Origin: Impatiens glandulifera
Lineage: Eukaryota; Streptophyta; Magnoliopsida; Ericales; Balsaminaceae
DNA: 64,000 nt
Direction of reading: 5' to 3'
Assembly (NCBI RefSeq): GCF_907164915.1
Contig: NC_061869.1
Location: 39,804,840-39,868,839, forward strand
Shown here one piece after another: positions 34,326 to 48,464 of the stretch. Both the position numbers and the translations under genes were made by a program. Positions within the stretch are counted from its first letter, which is position 1; each line of letters begins with the position of its first letter. Below the pieces are notes generated by a model. The model was not told where the DNA came from. It did no database searches and was given only the letters and a program-made list of their open reading frames with translations.

Positions 34326-34745
34326 TTGTCGGTGGGGCAGATTAACTCGAACTCGGGTCTCGTCGCTCTCCTCGATTCGCATAACACCGAGCTCGCCGAA
34401 CTGGTTGAGAAGGATCTTCTTCTTCTTCAAACACTCGAAGTCGCCGTGAGTCACCACAATCTTACTATTTTCGCGCTGAGAAATGAGGTGTTAGAGCGAG
34501 AACTAGATCTTGAGTTCAAGCGATTCCTTCTCGAGCCTAAGAATTTGAAGTCTCTTCGGACGCTTCTGCTGTTTCACATTATTCCTACGCGGATTAGGTC
34601 TAGCAACTTGCCGAGTTCGCCCGAAGAGTTGATTTGGCACAAGACGCTCTATAATGACAATGTTCACTTGATTAGCCATGTGATGGTGGATTTAACTAAG
34701 GTCATTCGTCGTGATTTAGGGAATCGAACGATTATTGATATCTAG
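34326..34745 (+). pseudogene. captured fragment of a fasciclin-like arabinogalactan protein gene
   Basis: The open frame reads INSNSGLVALLDSHNTELAE, LQTLEVAVSHHNLTIFA, LDLEFKRFLLEPKNLKSL and TLLLFHIIPTRI. These match the first fasciclin domain of FLA15-18-type proteins, including the H1-like (TIFA) and FHIIP motifs. It has no signal peptide and stops at 34743-34745, well before a full-length protein (over 400 residues in the family). The orientation is opposite to the other three captured fragments, so capture involved more than one event. Confidence 0.75.
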
Positions 34746-35281
34746 ATCGGCTGAGTTAGGGTTTTCGAAAGAGAGATAGGGTTTTCGAAGAGAGTTAGCC
34801 CATTTTTTTTTAATGTAATCGAAGAGAGAAATCATAAATGATTTGGATTTAGACAAAATTCTAAATCTATTTAATTTAACTTGAAAATATAAATAAATTA
34901 TTTAATAATTAATTTATTATATTATTTATTTTATTTTATAGAATATTAATTCTATTTAATTAATTTAATATTAATATTTAATTGATTCAAAATATTAATA
35001 AATTTTAGGTTTGAGATAAATTTAAATATACAATTTGATTTAAATAATTAATAGTCAATATTATTAAAAATTAAAAAAGTATAAAATAAAATTAAAAGAT
35101 ATTAAAATAAAATTTTATCTAATTATTGATTTATACAAATTTTCAAAGGAATGATAAAATAAATTTCAAAGGTTGGCAAAGATATTAAAGGTTGGTAAAA
35201 ACATTTGTTTTTTCTGATTTTTGCCCACGCTTATTAAGCGTTGGCGATTATGTGTCATCCAAAACCTATTTTGTTGTAGTG

Positions 35282-35366
35282 TGTCTTTGACTTCATGATC
35301 TTCGTATTGGTAGATAGAGTTGAAATCAGCCAACAGGATTTTCTTGGCAAGTGGATCGGAGTTCAT
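35282..35366 (-). pseudogene. first 28 codons of cassette ORF 1, cut off by the CACTA insertion
   Basis: From the ATG at 35366 the minus strand reads MNSDPLAKKILLADFNSIYQ and ends YEDHEVKD at the insertion site, including the duplicated TGT. It continues in frame with the segment starting at 29340. N-terminal ADFNSI corresponds to VDFEEI, INFDSC and VDFREM in the other members. Confidence 0.7.
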
Positions 35367-35444
35367 GATCTTAAGGTAGTCTTAGCTCAAGAGAGTTTTT
35401 ATGAATAGTGAATTTTGTGAAGTGTTGTGAGGAGTAAAGGGTTG

Positions 35445-35452
35445 TTTATATA
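35445..35452 (-). promoter_or_regulatory. TATA box of the minus-strand cassette ORF 1
   Basis: TATATAAA on the minus strand is 78 bp before the ATG at 35366. The upstream sequence ends about 70 bp further at the truncated copia element. Confidence 0.55.
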
Positions 35453-35524
35453 GTCAGGGGTTCGGTTAGATCAATAGGCTAAGCATGCTTAGTGATGTCA
35501 TCGATTAGTTAATAGGCTTTAACT

Positions 35525-36690
35525 TGTTGAAGTGTATAATGTTTATTTCCAATGCAAAGTTAATCATTACTGGGATATTCATGATGGCTCTCTTCGTGAA
35601 GAAATTCAGCAAATTCATGAAGAAGAGAAATTCTAACTCAAGCTCTTTAAATAATAATGATGATAAGAGTAATTATAAGGCTAACTTTAAGTGTTTCAAC
35701 TATGATAAACTATAACATTTCAAATCGGAGTACAGGAAGCCAAAGCGAGATGAGAAGAAGAAAGATGAGAAGAAGAATAAGAAAGAGTTAAAGGCTCTCA
35801 TGGCGGCTGATAGCAAAGCCAAGTGGGCTAAAAGCGACTCAGATAATTCATCATCCAGCGATAGTGATGATGAAATTGTTACCTGCTTCATGGATGAGAA
35901 AGAATCTGAGGTATTTGATTTCTCCTCTAAATAGTTTATAAGAGATGATTTAACTGTTGCACTTAATGACATGGTCATTGAGTATAAGAAGTTGACAGAC
36001 TCTTTCAATGAAATGAGATTTTAATATGAAACTGATAACTCTTCTTCATCTCAAACTTATGAACCAAAAGATTTTGAAAACAAAGTGGCTGAGCTCTCAT
36101 CTAAGAATGAGAAGCTCAAGAAAAAGGTTCAAACTTTGTTTTCTGAAAACCAACGTTTGACATATGTGGTCAGTTCCTGGATGAAGTTTAGAGAGGCAAT
36201 TAAACAGTAGATAAGTATGATGAAGCCTACCGAATGCAAATCCGGTTTAAGATTTGACAATACTATCCCAGACCAGTCATCAAAGAAGTTAAACCTATTG
36301 AAAGACAAGTTTAAGGATATAAGATTTGTCAGGGATAGTTTAACTGATAAAGGAACTAATCCAAGCTATGAGGACTTAACCTTAAAGGATAAAATAATTC
36401 ATGTTAAGCCAACTGTAAGCTAGCTGAAAACAAGGTAGGGAGCAGCCAACAAGTATGGCAAAACAAAACCTGACAGAAAGTTGAGGAGTTTTAAACAAAA
36501 GCTATCCTCTAAAGTTAATGGATCAGCTACTTTTAGGAAAACGTCTGCTAAGACTAAATCATACTCACTAATCACAAAACAACATGGGAAATCCATCAAG
36601 ATAACTCAAATATAGATTCCTAAGGGACTCGTTGACCGAGGATCCAAGTGAATGTGGGTACCAAAAAGTTGTAAATATGTATTTTATAGG
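35525..36690 (+). pseudogene. Sirevirus-type gag C-terminal region
   Basis: The gag is truncated at its 5' end: there is no LTR, primer-binding site or N-terminal gag. The nucleocapsid knuckle reads CFNYDKL-stop-HFKSEY, so two of three cysteines and the Gly before His are changed. It is followed by a Lys-rich stretch, a Ser/Asp cluster (SDSDNSSSSDSDD) and a coiled coil, KVAELSSKNEKLKKKVQTLF. The layout matches the minus-strand gag at 61.9-63.3 kb. Stops at 36421, 36613 and 36649 all fall where the homologue or the family has Trp. Confidence 0.7.
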
Positions 36691-36707
36691 TACAACAGAT
36701 AAGCTGC

Positions 36708-39700
36708 TTGGAGGAATCAATATGGTATCTAGATAGTGGATGTTCTAGACACATGACTGGAAATAGACAACTTCTAACCGAAGTGACGAATTACTCAGGG
36801 TCTAAGATCACTTTGGGTGACAATAGCAAGGGTAAGACCATGGGTAAGGGTAAGATTATCCATGGTAACCTCACCATCAATAACGTGCTACTGGTTGAAA
36901 ATTTGTGTTATAACCTGATTAGTATAAGCCAATTATGTGATAATGGATTTCCTGTTGATTTTCACATGCATGCATGTCTGGTTAAGGATCAGCAGGGTAA
37001 CACTCTCCTGACTGGAAGTAGAGTAGAAAATTCTTACAAAATAAACTGGAAAAATAAGATATCTAATCCCGTATGTATGGTAGCCAAAATTGATAAAAAT
37101 TGGTTATGGAATATGATATTAAATCATCTTAATTTTAAAACTATTAATAACATTTGTTTACATGATTTAGTTTCTGGTTTACCTAATTTGAAGTTTTCAA
37201 AGGACAAGGTCTATCTTGCTTGCCAGTTAGGCAAGTAGATCAGATCAACGTTCAAGAGTAAAGGGAAATCTCAGTCCAACCGATGCTTAAAACTTCTACA
37301 CATGGACCTATGCGGTCCAATTTCAGTAAAAAAACTTAGGAGGAATGAGATTCACCCTAGCCATAATTGGTTATTTTTCAAGATTTACTTGGGTTATTTT
37401 TTACAATCTAAGGATCAGATGTCTGAGAATTTAATTAAAATCCTTAGAAGACTTCAAAACGAATAATCTTTAAGCATCATCAAGATTAGAAGTGATCGGG
37501 AACCGAGTTCACCAACAAACGTCTAGCTTCTTACCTCGAGGAGTCTGGTATTAGACACGAGTTGTCTAGTGCCAGAAATCCGCAACAAAATTGTGTTGTT
37601 GAGAGGAGAGTTAGAACACTAAAGGAAGTAGAGAGATATATGCTCTCCGACTCAGGTCTTCCTTAGAAACTATGGGCAAAATCCATAAACACAACTTGTT
37701 ATACACAAAACTGGTCAATAACTAATAAACTCTATTGCAAAACACCTTATGAAATCTTTTATGGAAGAATTCCAAAAGTTTCATACTTTCAATTTTTCGA
37801 GTGTAAGTGTTTTATTCACAATAATGGGAAAAATCATTTGACTTTCTTTGATGCTAAAGCAGATGCTGGAATCTAGGCTACTCCTCAGTTAGTAAAGCTT
37901 TTAGAGTGTTTGATAATCGAACATAAATTGTTGAAGAATCCTATTATGTTGTTTGTGATGAATCTGTTGAAAATAATTCTGACGAATCCATTGAAACTGC
38001 TAACAGATTTGAAGCGATAAGTCTTGAATCTGATAGTATGATTATGCTCCGGTCAACATGATTCACTCATTTGATCAGATGGCTGATCCGGTTGAGAGTC
38101 CACCAGACGTCCAAACTACAAGTTAGCAGATGGTTAACAGTTCGGACGTCGCGGGTCCATCTAACCAGACGTCTGATCCTTTAGGACCAAACTTCAAATG
38201 AAATAGAAATCATCCAATTGAACTGATAATTGGTAATCCTAATGCTTCTCTTAGGACTAAACGTCAATTACTGGATGAAATGGCAAACTCCGCCTTTATT
38301 TCTCAAATTGAGCCAAAGAAGATAAATGAAGCATTGTTTGATCCAGATTGGATCAATGCAATGCAAGAGGAGTTGAATCAATTTGAAAGAAATAAAGTGT
38401 GGCATCTAATTCCAAGGCATACAGATCAATCGTTTATTGGAACCAGATGGGTTTTTCGAAATAAACTGAGTGAAGATGGCTTGGTTGTGAGAAACAAAGC
38501 CTCACTAGTAGCTCAAGGCTATAAACAGGAGAACTGAATTGACTTTGAGGAGTCATTTGCCCTTGTTGCTAGACTTGAAGCGATCATAATCTTCTTAGCT
38601 TATGCATCTTTAAAAAACTTTAAAGTTTTTCAAATGGATGTGAAAAGTGCATTTTTAAATGGAACTTTAAATGAGGATGTATATGTTAAACAACCACCTG
38701 GATTTCTAGATCATTCATTGCAAAATCATGTTTTTAAAGTTGACAAAGCTTTATATGGTCTTAAACAATCTCCTAGAGCTTGGTATGAAACTTTAAATAA
38801 GTTTTTATTTGATCATGATTTTGTAATTGGAACCGTAGATAAAACTTTGTTTTGATTTGTTAAAGACTCTTATATTTTACTTGTTCAAGTTTATGTTGAT
38901 GATATCATATTTGAGTCAACTAATCCCAAACTATGTAAGAAATTTGCCAAGTTGTTGCAAGAAAAAATCGAAATGAGTATGATGGGTGAATTAACTTTCT
39001 TCCTCGGTCTTCAAGTTCGTCAACTTGAAGATGGCACATTCATCAACCAAGCCAAATACATTAGGGAACTGCTAAAGAAGAGTTTGGAATGGAAAGTTGC
39101 TCTACTACATCAACTCCAATGAATTCTTCCAACAAGCTTGACAAGGATCAAGATGGCTAAAGTGTGGATATCACTGCCTATAGAAGAATCATTGGTTCTC
39201 TGCTATATTTAATTGTTAGACGGCCAGACATCATGTTTGTTGTCGGCGTCTGCGGAAGATTTCAGGCTAACCCTAAACAATCTCATTATCTTGCTACTAA
39301 GAGAATTTTGAAGTATTTAAAGGGAACTTAAAATGTGGGACGGTGGAATCCGAATGATTCCAATTTCAATCTAACTAGTTATTCAAATGCAGATTATGTA
39401 GGGTGCAAGATTGATCGGAAAAGCACCAGTGGAACTTGCCAGTTCCTTGGGATCGTCTGATCTCTTGGTTCAGCAAGAAGCATACGTCCGTCGCCACGTC
39501 TACAACTGAAGTCGAGTACCTTGCTGCAGGAAGTTGCTGCTCTCATCTCTTGTGGGTTCAACAACAGCTAAGAGACTACGGCATTGAGGCAGAAGAGTCA
39601 CCGATTTTCTGCGACAACACTAGTGCTATTGCGATTACATATAACTCGGTATTGCACTTTCGGACGAAGAAAATCCAAATCAGACACCATTTCATCTGGG

Positions 39701-39837
39701 AGCATGTCAGTTAGAAGCATATTCGTCTAGAATATGTCCCAACAGATCAACAAGTGGCAGACGTATTCACGAAGCCACTCCTAAAGACTAAGTTTTCTTA
39801 CTTTAGAAATATTTTGGGTCTTGTAGATCTCAATTAA
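36708..39837 (+). pseudogene. Ty1/copia pol: protease, integrase, reverse transcriptase, RNase H
   Basis: Domain order is that of Ty1/copia. The protease site is WYLDSGCSRHMTG (about 36725). The pre-integrase segment LVSGLPNLKFSKDK precedes an integrase core with IRHELSSARNPQQN and VVERRVRTLKE (37550-37630). RT runs from about 38280 with [40 protein letters not shown] text (here starting QMDVKSAF), [14 protein letters not shown] and the catalytic YVDDI (about 38893). RNase H has SWFSKKHTSVATSTTEVEYL, FCDNTSAI, and ends DVFTKPLLKTKFSYF then NILGLVDLN with a stop at 39835-39837. Several stops and frameshifts (for example 37664, 38535, 38853) make it inactive. It is the only nearly complete pol here. 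Confidence 0.85.
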
Positions 39838-40480
39838 TTTGTTTTAATTGAACATGCATAAATTGAGGGCGAATTTTTTGTTTAAAATGACTAGACAGAC
39901 GTGTATAGACGGAGGTCTCAATCGGTCTGATTAGATCAGTCGTCTAAAGGAACTATGTACTTAGACAGATACTTTCATAAGCAACTTGCAAATTAAGCTT
40001 GGCTAGACGTCTATATGTGAGACAGACGTCTAAAGCATCTATAGACGAGTGTGGTTAGACGTCGTCTAAACAGATGCATGTTAGACGTCTATAGACGAGC
40101 ATAGTTAGACATCGTTTAAACAAAACGTCTACCCAGCTTAGACGCAAGGCATGCGAATAGCATAGACGTCTAACTACGTGTGCCTTTAGACGCCTCATCT
40201 TCAGACGAGTGGGACAGTTGTCCATCGCCTCATGAGCTGTTTATGTACTTTTCCCACCCATAAATTGAACATTCATATTTCGAATAACTTAAAAACACGT
40301 GTCTCTCAATGTTAAAAATATGACTAATATATTTGACGGATTATTTCTTTCTACTCTTTACATTTCTGAAAGATTTCATAATGTTTTAATGATGTCTTCT
40401 CTTCTAAATAATGATTTTATTGGGAACGCATTTTTAAATTAAATGAAGTTTCACTTTTAATGATGACTTTCATAGTCAGT
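39838..40480 (+). other. spacer between pol and the extra ORF, rich in AGACGTCTA words
   Basis: The spacer is non-coding. From 39890 to 40210 it contains many copies of agacgtcta/tagacg, the same word that fills the 48-bp minisatellite of the LTR. The remaining part is AT-rich and leads to the TATA box at 40488. Confidence 0.6.
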
Positions 40481-40487
40481 CATACTC

Positions 40488-40494
40488 TATAAAG
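40488..40494 (+). promoter_or_regulatory. TATA box of the extra ORF
   Basis: TATAAAG lies 147 bp before the ATG at 40641, followed by a leader with ctctcac and aactcttcatcttcatc. Confidence 0.45.
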
Positions 40495-40640
40495 TGTAAC
40501 TAACACATTTGAACAGATTTGTTATCTTCTTTGTGATTCTGAATACCCGTTTTCTCTCACTAAGAAAAATCTTGAGATCCTTAGTTGTCTAAAACCCTAA
40601 GAACTCTTCATCTTCATCTAAACTCCTTCAAAACATAGAT

Positions 40641-41390
40641 ATGGCCTCCATTATGTTTAACATTCTACAAGTACACTTTAAGTTTGTCCTCTTTGTGTCA
40701 CTTCCAGAAATGGTTGCAATGTTCAATACCGTTGCAGCTTCCGGTCTAAGGAAGTTCCTCGGAGGTTCCTTCATTATTCACAAACAAGAGGTTCGTGAAT
40801 TCTTTGAATCTGTAAAGATAGTCGATAACGTTATCTAGGCAACAATAAGAGGAGCAAACATGTCCATCTCTAAAGAATTCTTCGCTCAATTCTTTGAGCT
40901 TCCTACTGAGGGGTTAATAGAGTTTCTCCCCTCTCTAGATGATTTCTTGTCTCAGATGAAGTTAATCTTCTCAGATACCTCCCTTCTTGTTGAAAATCAC
41001 GTGAGGAATTCTTCCCTAAAACCTGAGTTTGGTATTCTTAACGACATCGTTTCTAAATCTCTCATGGCACAAGTAGCCAATAATATCTACTCCAAATAAT
41101 ATTTTGAAATAATGGTGGCTATAACTAGGGGAATAACCATTAACTAGTCTAAAATCCTTTTTAATAACTTGGTGAAGCTGGTCTCTTCTCCAAGAAAGAT
41201 AACTTTGTATGCGGTTCAGCTTAGAATGATATTCGAACATCTTCAGGTTATTGTTAGACATGGGGTCTGCATTAAGAACACTAGAGTCATGGACGGTCAA
41301 AGAGTCTATAACTATTTCTTTAAAGTAGGAAGAGCAAAGGTCAAAAGAAGAAGTCGGGTGCTCCAAAGAGCTCTAAGAGGATTTTAGGAT
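40641..41390 (+). pseudogene. GLxxFL/LPTEG-family ORF between copia pol and 3' LTR
   Basis: The ORF is a single member of the same family as the cassettes. Blocks are ASGLRKFLGGSFIIHKQEV, REFFES, then a stop at 40836, MSISKEFFAQFFELPTEGLI, FGILNDIVSKSLMAQV, a stop at 41095, YFEIMVAITRGITIN, a stop at 41145 in place of the invariant Trp, SKILFNNLVKLV, and a basic C-terminus. Apart from the stops, one frame covers nearly all of it. It lies 0.8 kb after the pol stop and 0.24 kb before the LTR, so here the family is unambiguously internal to a copia element. This is the position of the env-like ORF of Sireviruses. There is no visible signal peptide or clear transmembrane anchor, so an envelope role is not supported by sequence. 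It is shorter than the cassette third ORF and lacks a coiled coil. Confidence 0.7.
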
Positions 41391-41627
41391 TATATCTTTC
41401 CCGATGATATCAAAAAGGGGGAAAGAAGTGATATGTTGTCTAGGGGGAAGTTCAGGAAAAAAGGAACTATCATCAAGGGTGGAGGAGGATAGGAGCATCC
41501 CATTTTAAATTTTGTTTTTTGTCCGTTAATGGGAAACCTTGATTTTATATGAAATCTAATTGGCTGTATATTTGCTATATTTCCTAATCTTCTAATTAAG
41601 TTTTAACATCATCAAAAAGGAGGAAAT

Positions 41628-43203
41628 TGTTGATTCAATTAAAATGAACTTAGGAAATAGGTTTATTTAAGTCAACATTGTTCTAATTATGAGCTGACAT
41701 TATTTTCATGATATGAGGTTTATTCAAAGTAAAACTTATTTATGCTCAAGCAAAGCTGAAAAGCTTAATGTTATATTGCAAACAAATGTGACTAAGTCGG
41801 GTAATTTGTTTTGTGCAGGAACAAATCTAAAGGATTATGCTACTTCAGACGTGGTCTGAAGTATGCACTTATAGATGTCTTGTTACTTTAGACGAAGTCT
41901 GAAGTACGCAAGTAGACATAGTCGTCTAACTCCTTTAGATGCGGTATAAAGGGAAACGTAGTTAGACGAGGTCTAACTCTTTTAAACGCTGTCTAAAGGG
42001 AAGCGTAATTAGACGAGGTCTAACTCCTTTAAATGCGGTCTAAAGGGAAATGTAGTTAGACGATGTCTAACTCCTTTAGATTCGATGTAAAGGGAAACGC
42101 AGTTAGACGAGGTCTAATTCTTTTAGATGCGGTCTAGAGGGAAGTGTAGTTAGATGAGGTCTAACTCCTTTAGATGCGGTCTAAAAGGATGCGTAGTTAG
42201 ACGAGGTCTAACTCCTTTAGACGAGGTTTAACTCCCTTAGACGCGGTCTGAAGGGAAACACAGTTAGACGAAGTCTAACTCCTTTAGATGCGGTCTAAAA
42301 GGAAGAGTAGTTAGATGACGTCTAACTCCTTTAGATGCGGTCTAAAGGGAAACACAGTTAGATGAGGTCTAACTCTTTTAGATGCGGTCTAAAGGGAAGC
42401 GTATTTAGACGGCGTCTAACTCCTTTAGACGTAGTCTAAAGAGAACGTCTGATGTCTTGCTTCAGCAGTCGTGTGAAGGAAGCATCCATCTAACAGCGTA
42501 CTCACTCAGCTCTAACAACGTATGAACAACTGACACGTACCTCACTAGTACAAGACAATATCAGAGGATATTTGGCGCACTACCTGTTTTGTACGGTCAT
42601 GATCCAAATGCTTAGAGTCTGTTGTACTCTCGTACTATAGGCGGTCGTCCAACGGACACATGCCACGTGTCCACAAAAAATATTCGACCGTTGGTGCACT
42701 TCAACTATAAATAGAAGCCCAAGGACAATGGTTGAACCGCTTCACATACTCGCTTCAAGAAAATTACTCTCAAGCTAAAAGCACAAACTATTCATTGTTT
42801 CACTGTGTGATCATATTGTAATTGCATATTGTCTTTTCTATGAGAAATCTCAGTGTTGTAAGTTGAATAGAGGGTATTATGTTCAACAGAGAGTTAACTA
42901 GTAGAGTGAGTTGTACTTGAATCAAAGTCTTTAGTGGATATCTTTCCGGTTGTGGAAGAAGGGTGACGTATGAGTTTTATCTTCGAACATCTATAAAACT
43001 CTTTGTGTTCTTTATTTTCTGCCATTTGCATTCATTTGTCTGAAGCTTCAAATCCAACAAACCGTTCCGCACTTGAATCCGTTTCAAGCGTTTGTGAAGA
43101 TTGGCGAAGAATAGAAACATCTACTAATGCGTCACATGATTATTATTGAATCAAATATTGTAAGTTGTTCACAATATTCAGACCTTAGTCTCTATTGTCA
43201 ACA
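41628..43203 (+). mobile_element. Sirevirus-type 3' LTR, 1576 bp
   Basis: A purine tract AAAAAGGAGGAAA immediately precedes TGTTGATT (41628). The LTR ends TGTCAACA at 43203, giving matched TGTTGA...TCAACA ends. TATAAATA at 42706-42713 is the probable promoter. The gggtgacgtatgagttttat then cttcgaacatc block lies at about 42962-42992, as in the other LTRs here. A second purine-rich run, aaaaagggggaaa, lies at 41411. The U3 holds a 48-bp minisatellite. Its partner 5' LTR is missing. Confidence 0.8.
41905..42445. repeat. 48-bp minisatellite, about 11 copies, in LTR U3
   Basis: Each unit reads about gttagacgaggtctaactcc followed by tttagatgcggtctaaaggg and aaacgta. Adjacent copies differ by several substitutions. 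The unit contains the partial palindromes TTAGACG and GTCTAA, so single strands could fold. Confidence 0.8.
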
Positions 43204-43436
43204 CCACCGATCCTAACCTATTTAATATTCTACTAATTTATTATATCATTTTTGTAAATTTTGTTAATATATAAGATAAATCTCAAATTATCATCCATAT
43301 ATTAAATATATATCGTATTGAGATATTGTTGTAATATAAATATGAACTATATGTTTAATTAATGGAACTTTTGTGAGTATAAATGAACATGAGTAATTTA
43401 TTAGATAATATATGGATCAATCCCAGGTCATATTAG

Positions 43437-43510
<74 letters not shown>

Positions 43511-45578
43511 ATTTCTTCTATTATTAAAATATTTTATTTTTGTTTTGGACATTTTTAAAATATTATTTAGAACCATTTTTAATATAATTGTTATATATTT
43601 CAAAAGATAAATCATGTGCTAAAGAAAAATGTTTGAGATACATTGTACAATTATAGGGATAATGAATTATAAATATCTTAAAATATGAAATGTCATTTCT
43701 TTATCTTTGTGGTATTACTCTATTTTCAATCTAACTTATTTCAAAATAATGCAAAATATTTCCTATATATTTTTGTGCGAATAGATTTTTTAATAAATTA
43801 TTATTTACTTTGTGCAAATAGATTTTTTAATAAATTATTATTTAATTTTATATTTGTATTTTTAATTTGGTTCAATTTGTTATTTATGTATTAATAAGTT
43901 AATTTTGTTGTTATATTTTATTCCTTAATTAGTTAAGCATGAATTATGAAATTTATAATAATGCTTGTTTTTAATTTATGATTGATTAATAAATTTCATT
44001 CATTATTTTGAGATAGAAGAAAGCTAATGAAACTCAATTGCTTGCTTTTTTTATTAAATATAATTTTAGAAAGTTAGCCGACATTACTGTCCGTGACTTC
44101 AAATTTTAATTGATGACGTTCTTAATATAAATATATAAATCCTTATAAATATGGACATTAATTTATATTATATTAAAGGAAGTATATCTGTTTTAGAAAC
44201 AGACATTTTAGGCTTATTTTCAGAGTCAAATTTTCAATTATAGACTTTTCCGTGACAACATTAAAGTCTAATCTATTGATTTATAAGGAGAATTCACAAA
44301 TAAAAAATTCTTCGTCGTCAAAAAAGAATATTGTAATTTCGGATATTTAAGAAATGAATGTGGCTGGAAATAAAGGTTAAACACAAAAAAAAAATTTCAA
44401 GAGCGCTAAGCGATGCAAAATTACCTCTTTCGATAAAAAAAAATTGTTCAGATTGTCAAGACTAATGAGTGATTTAAGCCTAAGTTCTTCGTCGAATATG
44501 AAGAAAAAAGATAAGATAATGTCGTCGGCATCCGATTCAATGAGTTCATTTGTTATTTTTAGTTTTCTAGTAAAGAAACGGATAAGAAAACAGTTTTTTA
44601 TAAATCTAATGATAAAAAACTACTCATAAAAATGAAGAATCTAAATAACATCACATAGAGTATCAAGATGCATAGGAAGGCTTAAGAAAGTTGAGTTCCC
44701 AAAACTAATCTGGTTTGAAAATCAATTTCTCAAATTAACATAACTTTTACATTCATTTTCAAACTAGTTAACTGTTTAAATTTAATTTTTTTCTTAATTT
44801 TTTAACTCCTATAACTAATTATGAAATATATCCTAAATTTAATAATTTATATTATATATATTTAAATTATTATTTTTATAAATTTAATTATTTATATTTT
44901 AATATACCAATTTAAATTACTATTTTTATAAATTTGATTATTTATATTTTAATATATCTAGTTAAATTGCTATTTTTAATTTAGTTTTATATATTTAGAT
45001 AATATTTAATTTAATTTTTATATATATTTAATTTTTATATTAATTACAGTAATTTATATTGTTTATTAGTTTCCAAATGTTAATAAATATGTACAATTTA
45101 AATGAAATTTTATTATAATATTTAGATATATATTGAGTAGAATGATATTTTAATTGATAATTTCATTTATATAGCTTTGGTTCAACTGATTTTATTGAGC
45201 GAAATATTTAATAATATTATCTTTTAAATTATTGAATTATTGTTGTTATTCTATTTTTCAACCTTGTGTTAACATATATATATATATTAGTGAATGTCTA
45301 TGGGACAAAAATCTCTACAAATATTAAAATTGATGATAATAAGATTCCAGAAATACTAGAATGGTAGAAGTTATTGAATTAATCATCCAATATCTTTTAT
45401 AAAATTAATAAGTATTTACAATATAATATTTTAACAACAATTGAAATTAATAATATTTACAATTAATGTATTTTATAAAATTAATAATTAATTAAATACA
45501 AGTTTTTAATATTATATTTTCAAGGTTTTTAATAAAGTTATATATATTATTTTTAATTTTTTTAATAAATATCTATAT
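43204..45578. other. AT-rich intergenic sequence
   Basis: A pure (TA)n run of about 67 bp lies at 43441-43507. A short duplication of tttgtgcaaatagattttttaat lies at 43776-43845. Open frames here (for example at 43685 and 44444) have AT-driven composition and no recognisable domain. Confidence 0.55.
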
Positions 45579-48300
<2,722 letters not shown>

Positions 48301-48321
48301 AGGGCAGCCTAGGGGACCACG

Positions 48322-48464
48322 ATGCCCGCGAAGAAGAAGGACCGTTGATGAAGACGAAGGATAGCCCTTGATCGAAGATGCCTCCTCCAGTTAGAAGAAG
48401 AAGAAGAAGAGACATCTCATTATTTCACCGAAGCCGAAATAATCTCCATATCTCTCCATTCTAG
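48322..48464 (+). promoter_or_regulatory. three short upstream ORFs before mTERF4
   Basis: ATG-to-stop frames lie at 48322-48348 (9 codons with stop), 48348-48371 (start overlaps the previous stop as TGATG) and 48378-48464 (29 codons with stop, MPPPVRRRRRRDISL...). All end before the main ATG at 48654. They matter only if transcription starts upstream of 48322; a 5'-UTR intron could remove them. Confidence 0.35.

Larger units (their letters stand above)
29341..35281. mobile_element. non-autonomous CACTA (Pack-CACTA) transposon, 5941 bp
   Basis: The ends are CACTACAACAAAA (29341) and its exact complement TTTTGTTGTAGTG (ending 35281). They are flanked by the 3-bp duplication TGT (29338-29340 and 35282-35284). 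Subterminal repeats of gcgtcgcc/gcgtcgg type crowd 29398-29520 and recur as gcttattaagcgttggcg near 35230. CACTA ends with a 3-bp duplication define the superfamily. No transposase is seen. The interior carries parts of four host genes (Ca2+-ATPase, calmodulin-like, PIP5K, FLA). The remaining stretches at 29530-30400, 32480-33070, 33300-33860 and 34750-35200 are AT-rich with nothing recognised. Excising it with one TGT restores the cassette ORF 1 frame exactly. Confidence 0.85.

Noticed and set aside
34326..34745. A stand-alone fasciclin-like gene
   Set aside because: It lacks a signal peptide and most of the protein, and lies inside a CACTA transposon with other fragments.
40641..41390. Envelope glycoprotein
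   Set aside because: Position fits an env-like ORF, but I see no signal peptide, cleavage site or clear transmembrane segment.
41905..42445. CRISPR-like array
   Set aside because: Units are contiguous diverged minisatellite copies without spacers, in a plant LTR.
44444..44629. Ser-rich 61-codon ORF
   Set aside because: No homologue recognised, no promoter context, and an AT-rich surrounding with frequent random open frames.
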